Origin: Candidatus Viadribacter manganicus
GTDB taxonomy: Bacteria; Pseudomonadota; Alphaproteobacteria; Caulobacterales; Aquidulcibacteraceae
DNA length: 64,000 nt
Assembly (NCBI RefSeq): GCF_001679665.1
Contig: NZ_CP013244.1
Location: forward strand, 1,558,980-1,622,979
Direction: 5' to 3'
In this document: one piece after another, positions 62,081 to 64,000 of the stretch
Layout: every line of letters begins with the position of its first letter
Numbering within the stretch: position 1 is the stretch's first letter
The notes under the pieces: generated by a model
The model's database searches: none
What the model saw: the letters and a program-made list of their open reading frames with translations, nothing else
What the model was told of the DNA's origin: nothing
Program-made: the position numbers and the translations under genes

Positions 62081-63559
62081 ATGGCGATGACCCCCCGTTT
62101 AGAGATGCGCCAGGGCCAAGCCCTGGTGATGACGCCGCAGCTCCAGCAAGCGATCAAACTGCTGCAGCTTTCAAACGTCGAGCTTCAAGAATTCGTCGAA
62201 GGCGAGCTCGAGCGCAACCCGCTACTTGAGCGCGAAGAAGGTTCGGCCGAAGCCAAGAAGAACGAAGACGGCGGCGATGCTCAAGCGCTTGAGTTCGATA
62301 GCGGCATGGCGCCGGCGGAAGCGGCGCTCGATGTCAGCGTCGCCGATATCGCACCGGATTTGAGCGCCGGCGAACTCGCTGAAGCCGGCGCAGCCCCGTT
62401 ACAAGATTGGTCCAAAGCCTCGTCGGGCAAGAGCTTCGACGACATGCCGGGCCTGGAAGAAACCCTCGCTAGCGACAAGACGCTGGCCGAGCACCTCGAC
62501 GCCCAACTCACCGAAGCCGGCCTCACCCCGATCGAGCGCATGATCGGCGGCGTGTTGATCGATGCGGTCGACGATTGGGGCTACATGCGCGCCGACGTTC
62601 TCGATATCGCGCATCGCATCGGCGCCGACGACGCCGCGGTGCTGAAGGTCCTGCAGGTCATGCAGGGTTTCGAGCCCACGGGCGTGATGGCGCGCGATAT
62701 TCCCGAGTGCCTGACGCTGCAGCTGAAGGAGCGTGGCCGCTTCGATCCGGCGATGGAAGCTTTGGTCACCAACCTCGATCTGCTCGCCAAAGGTCATTTC
62801 GAACGTCTGATGACGCTGTGCGGCGTCGACCGCGAAGATCTTTCGGACATGATCGCCGAAGTACGCGCGCTGACGCCAAAGCCCGGCGCCGGTTTTGGCG
62901 GCGGCGCCGTGCACTCAGTCGCGCCCGACGTTTACGTAAAGCAAACGCCGGACGGCATGTGGCTGGTTGAACTCAACACCGACACCATGCCGCGCGTGCT
63001 GATGAACCAGCGTTATTACGCGACGGTCTCGAAAACCGCCAAGCGTGAGGAAGACAAACAATTCCTCACCGAATGCGCAGCGAACGCGTCATGGCTGGTG
63101 AAGAGTCTCGACCAACGCGCCAAGACCATCCTCAAAGTCGCGCGCGAAATCGTACGCCAACAGGACGGCTTCTTCGCTCACGGCGTTGCGCACTTGCGAC
63201 CGCTCAATCTCAAAACCGTCGCCGCCGCGATCGAGATGCATGAATCGACCGTGAGCCGCGTCACCTCGAACAAGTATCTCTCCTGCGCGCGCGGCGTGTT
63301 CGAGCTGAAATACTTCTTCACCGCCTCGATCAACGCAGCCGACGGCGGCGAGAGCCACTCCGCCGAAGCCGTACGCTACCAGATCAAAGGCCTCATCGAC
63401 GGCGAAACGCCGGTCGAAATCCTGAGCGACGATCGCATCGTCGAAATCCTGCGCGAGAAAGGCATCGACATCGCCCGCCGCACCGTTGCGAAATATCGCG
63501 AAAGCCTGCGCATCCCAAGCTCAGTAGAGCGCAAACGGAAACTGGCGCACGGCCTTTAA
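62081..63559 (+). CDS. rpoN: RNA polymerase sigma-54 factor
   Basis: The 492-residue protein shows the activator-interacting region I (RLEMRQGQALVMTPQLQQAIKLLQLSNVELQEFVEGELERNPLLE), the core-binding domain, and the RpoN box ARRTVAKYRESLRIPSS near the end. It directs transcription from -24/-12 promoters with enhancer-binding ATPases. It starts 13 bp after lptB. Confidence 0.98.
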   Translation: MAMTPRLEMRQGQALVMTPQLQQAIKLLQLSNVELQEFVEGELERNPLLEREEGSAEAKKNEDGGDAQALEFDSGMAPAEAALDVSVADIAPDLSAGELAEAGAAPLQDWSKASSGKSFDDMPGLEETLASDKTLAEHLDAQLTEAGLTPIERMIGGVLIDAVDDWGYMRADVLDIAHRIGADDAAVLKVLQVMQGFEPTGVMARDIPECLTLQLKERGRFDPAMEALVTNLDLLAKGHFERLMTLCGVDREDLSDMIAEVRALTPKPGAGFGGGAVHSVAPDVYVKQTPDGMWLVELNTDTMPRVLMNQRYYATVSKTAKREEDKQFLTECAANASWLVKSLDQRAKTILKVAREIVRQQDGFFAHGVAHLRPLNLKTVAAAIEMHESTVSRVTSNKYLSCARGVFELKYFFTASINAADGGESHSAEAVRYQIKGLIDGETPVEILSDDRIVEILREKGIDIARRTVAKYRESLRIPSSVERKRKLAHGL

Positions 63560-64000
63560 CAGGCCCGTTCCGCCAGCAGCACCTTCGACGCGCTCATCCA
63601 GACAGGACATTGGTAGTAATTTGTCCAAGCGGCTATAGTTGGCCCACTGCGATCATTGGCTAGGATCGACGGGCGTGCGCGTGCCCGCCTCCGTCGCGAA
63701 GCAAACGTAGGGCAGTTTTCAACCAACGTCCGCCCGGCGAAATTCCAGCCGCATGCCGTAGAATTTGCCGAACGTCCGCTCCGGGGCCGGCGGCAGCCGC
63801 CTGCGCTCTATCCCACACCAATTCCCGCTCGCGCCCAACAAAATCAACGCCCACGCAGAAATCTATCCAACACCTCCACACTTCAAATATCCTGCACGCA
63901 TCCCTCGCACGGGAGGCTCACCGGCTAGCCGAGCCAAGCGAGCGCGGGGGGATGCGATTGAGCGTGATGCGCGGCGAGACCATCCGCCAAGCAGAAGCCC
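63560..64000. other. No confident gene at the window edge
   Basis: A plus-strand frame at 63656-63928 has low protein character, and no ribosome binding site was found. In related genomes a ribosome-hibernation factor gene often follows rpoN; it is not recognisable here. Confidence 0.4.

Overview
The window looks like chromosomal DNA of a high-GC alphaproteobacterium, most likely in the Caulobacterales/Hyphomonadaceae sphere. The basis is the lptC-lptA-lptB-rpoN order at the right end, many TonB receptors and lipoproteins, and a lasso-peptide gene layout typical of caulobacters and sphingomonads. The taxon is an inference, since no rRNA gene is present.

Left flank (1-6568): an S41 peptidase-like lipoprotein, small lipoproteins, an IS110-family (IS1111-type) insertion sequence with subterminal inverted repeats, a TPR protein and a further lipoprotein.

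Central island (6569-29504, about 22.9 kb): an integrated mobilizable element. Its P4-type integrase lies beside the 3' end of a tRNA-Ser(GGA) gene. The last 18 bp of that tRNA region (29487-29504) recur exactly at 6569-6586, and both ends carry TACCCCA-type repeats that may be integrase arm sites. From left to right it carries a decayed and then an intact hipBA toxin-antitoxin module, a lasso-peptide system wired to quorum sensing, and a plasmid-like block (ArdC-like anti-restriction protein, Toprim protein, SSB, TraF-like peptidase, Fic protein, relaxase, integrase). No type IV secretion genes are visible.

The lasso system is the main discovery. On the minus strand, luxR, luxI, a phytanoyl-CoA-dioxygenase-like gene, a GntR regulator, two very short precursor genes (A1, A2; 37 and 39 codons), a B peptidase and a C cyclase follow one another closely. 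On the plus strand, fecR, a TonB receptor with an STN domain and an S9-type isopeptidase form the uptake and degradation arm and converge on the cyclase gene. A 22-bp palindrome (AATAGGTCC-N4-GGACCTATT) lies upstream of luxI, and a near-identical copy lies upstream of fecR. This suggests that one LuxR protein switches on both synthesis and recapture of two new 18-residue lasso peptides.

Right flank (29505-64000): msrA; a receiver plus hybrid kinase with two FixL-like PAS domains; an M3 peptidase; several lipoproteins; lepA; tRNA-Leu(CAG); an M49-like peptidase and a TonB receptor; an RNase D-like exonuclease; an acyl-CoA synthetase; a DUF2256 gene beside a shattered photolyase pseudogene; a tyrosine-catabolism block (hpd, maiA, fumarylacetoacetase, VOC protein, MarR regulator; no hmgA visible); an asparaginase-like enzyme; a PQQ-type sugar dehydrogenase; a TIR-membrane protein pair; and lptCAB-rpoN.
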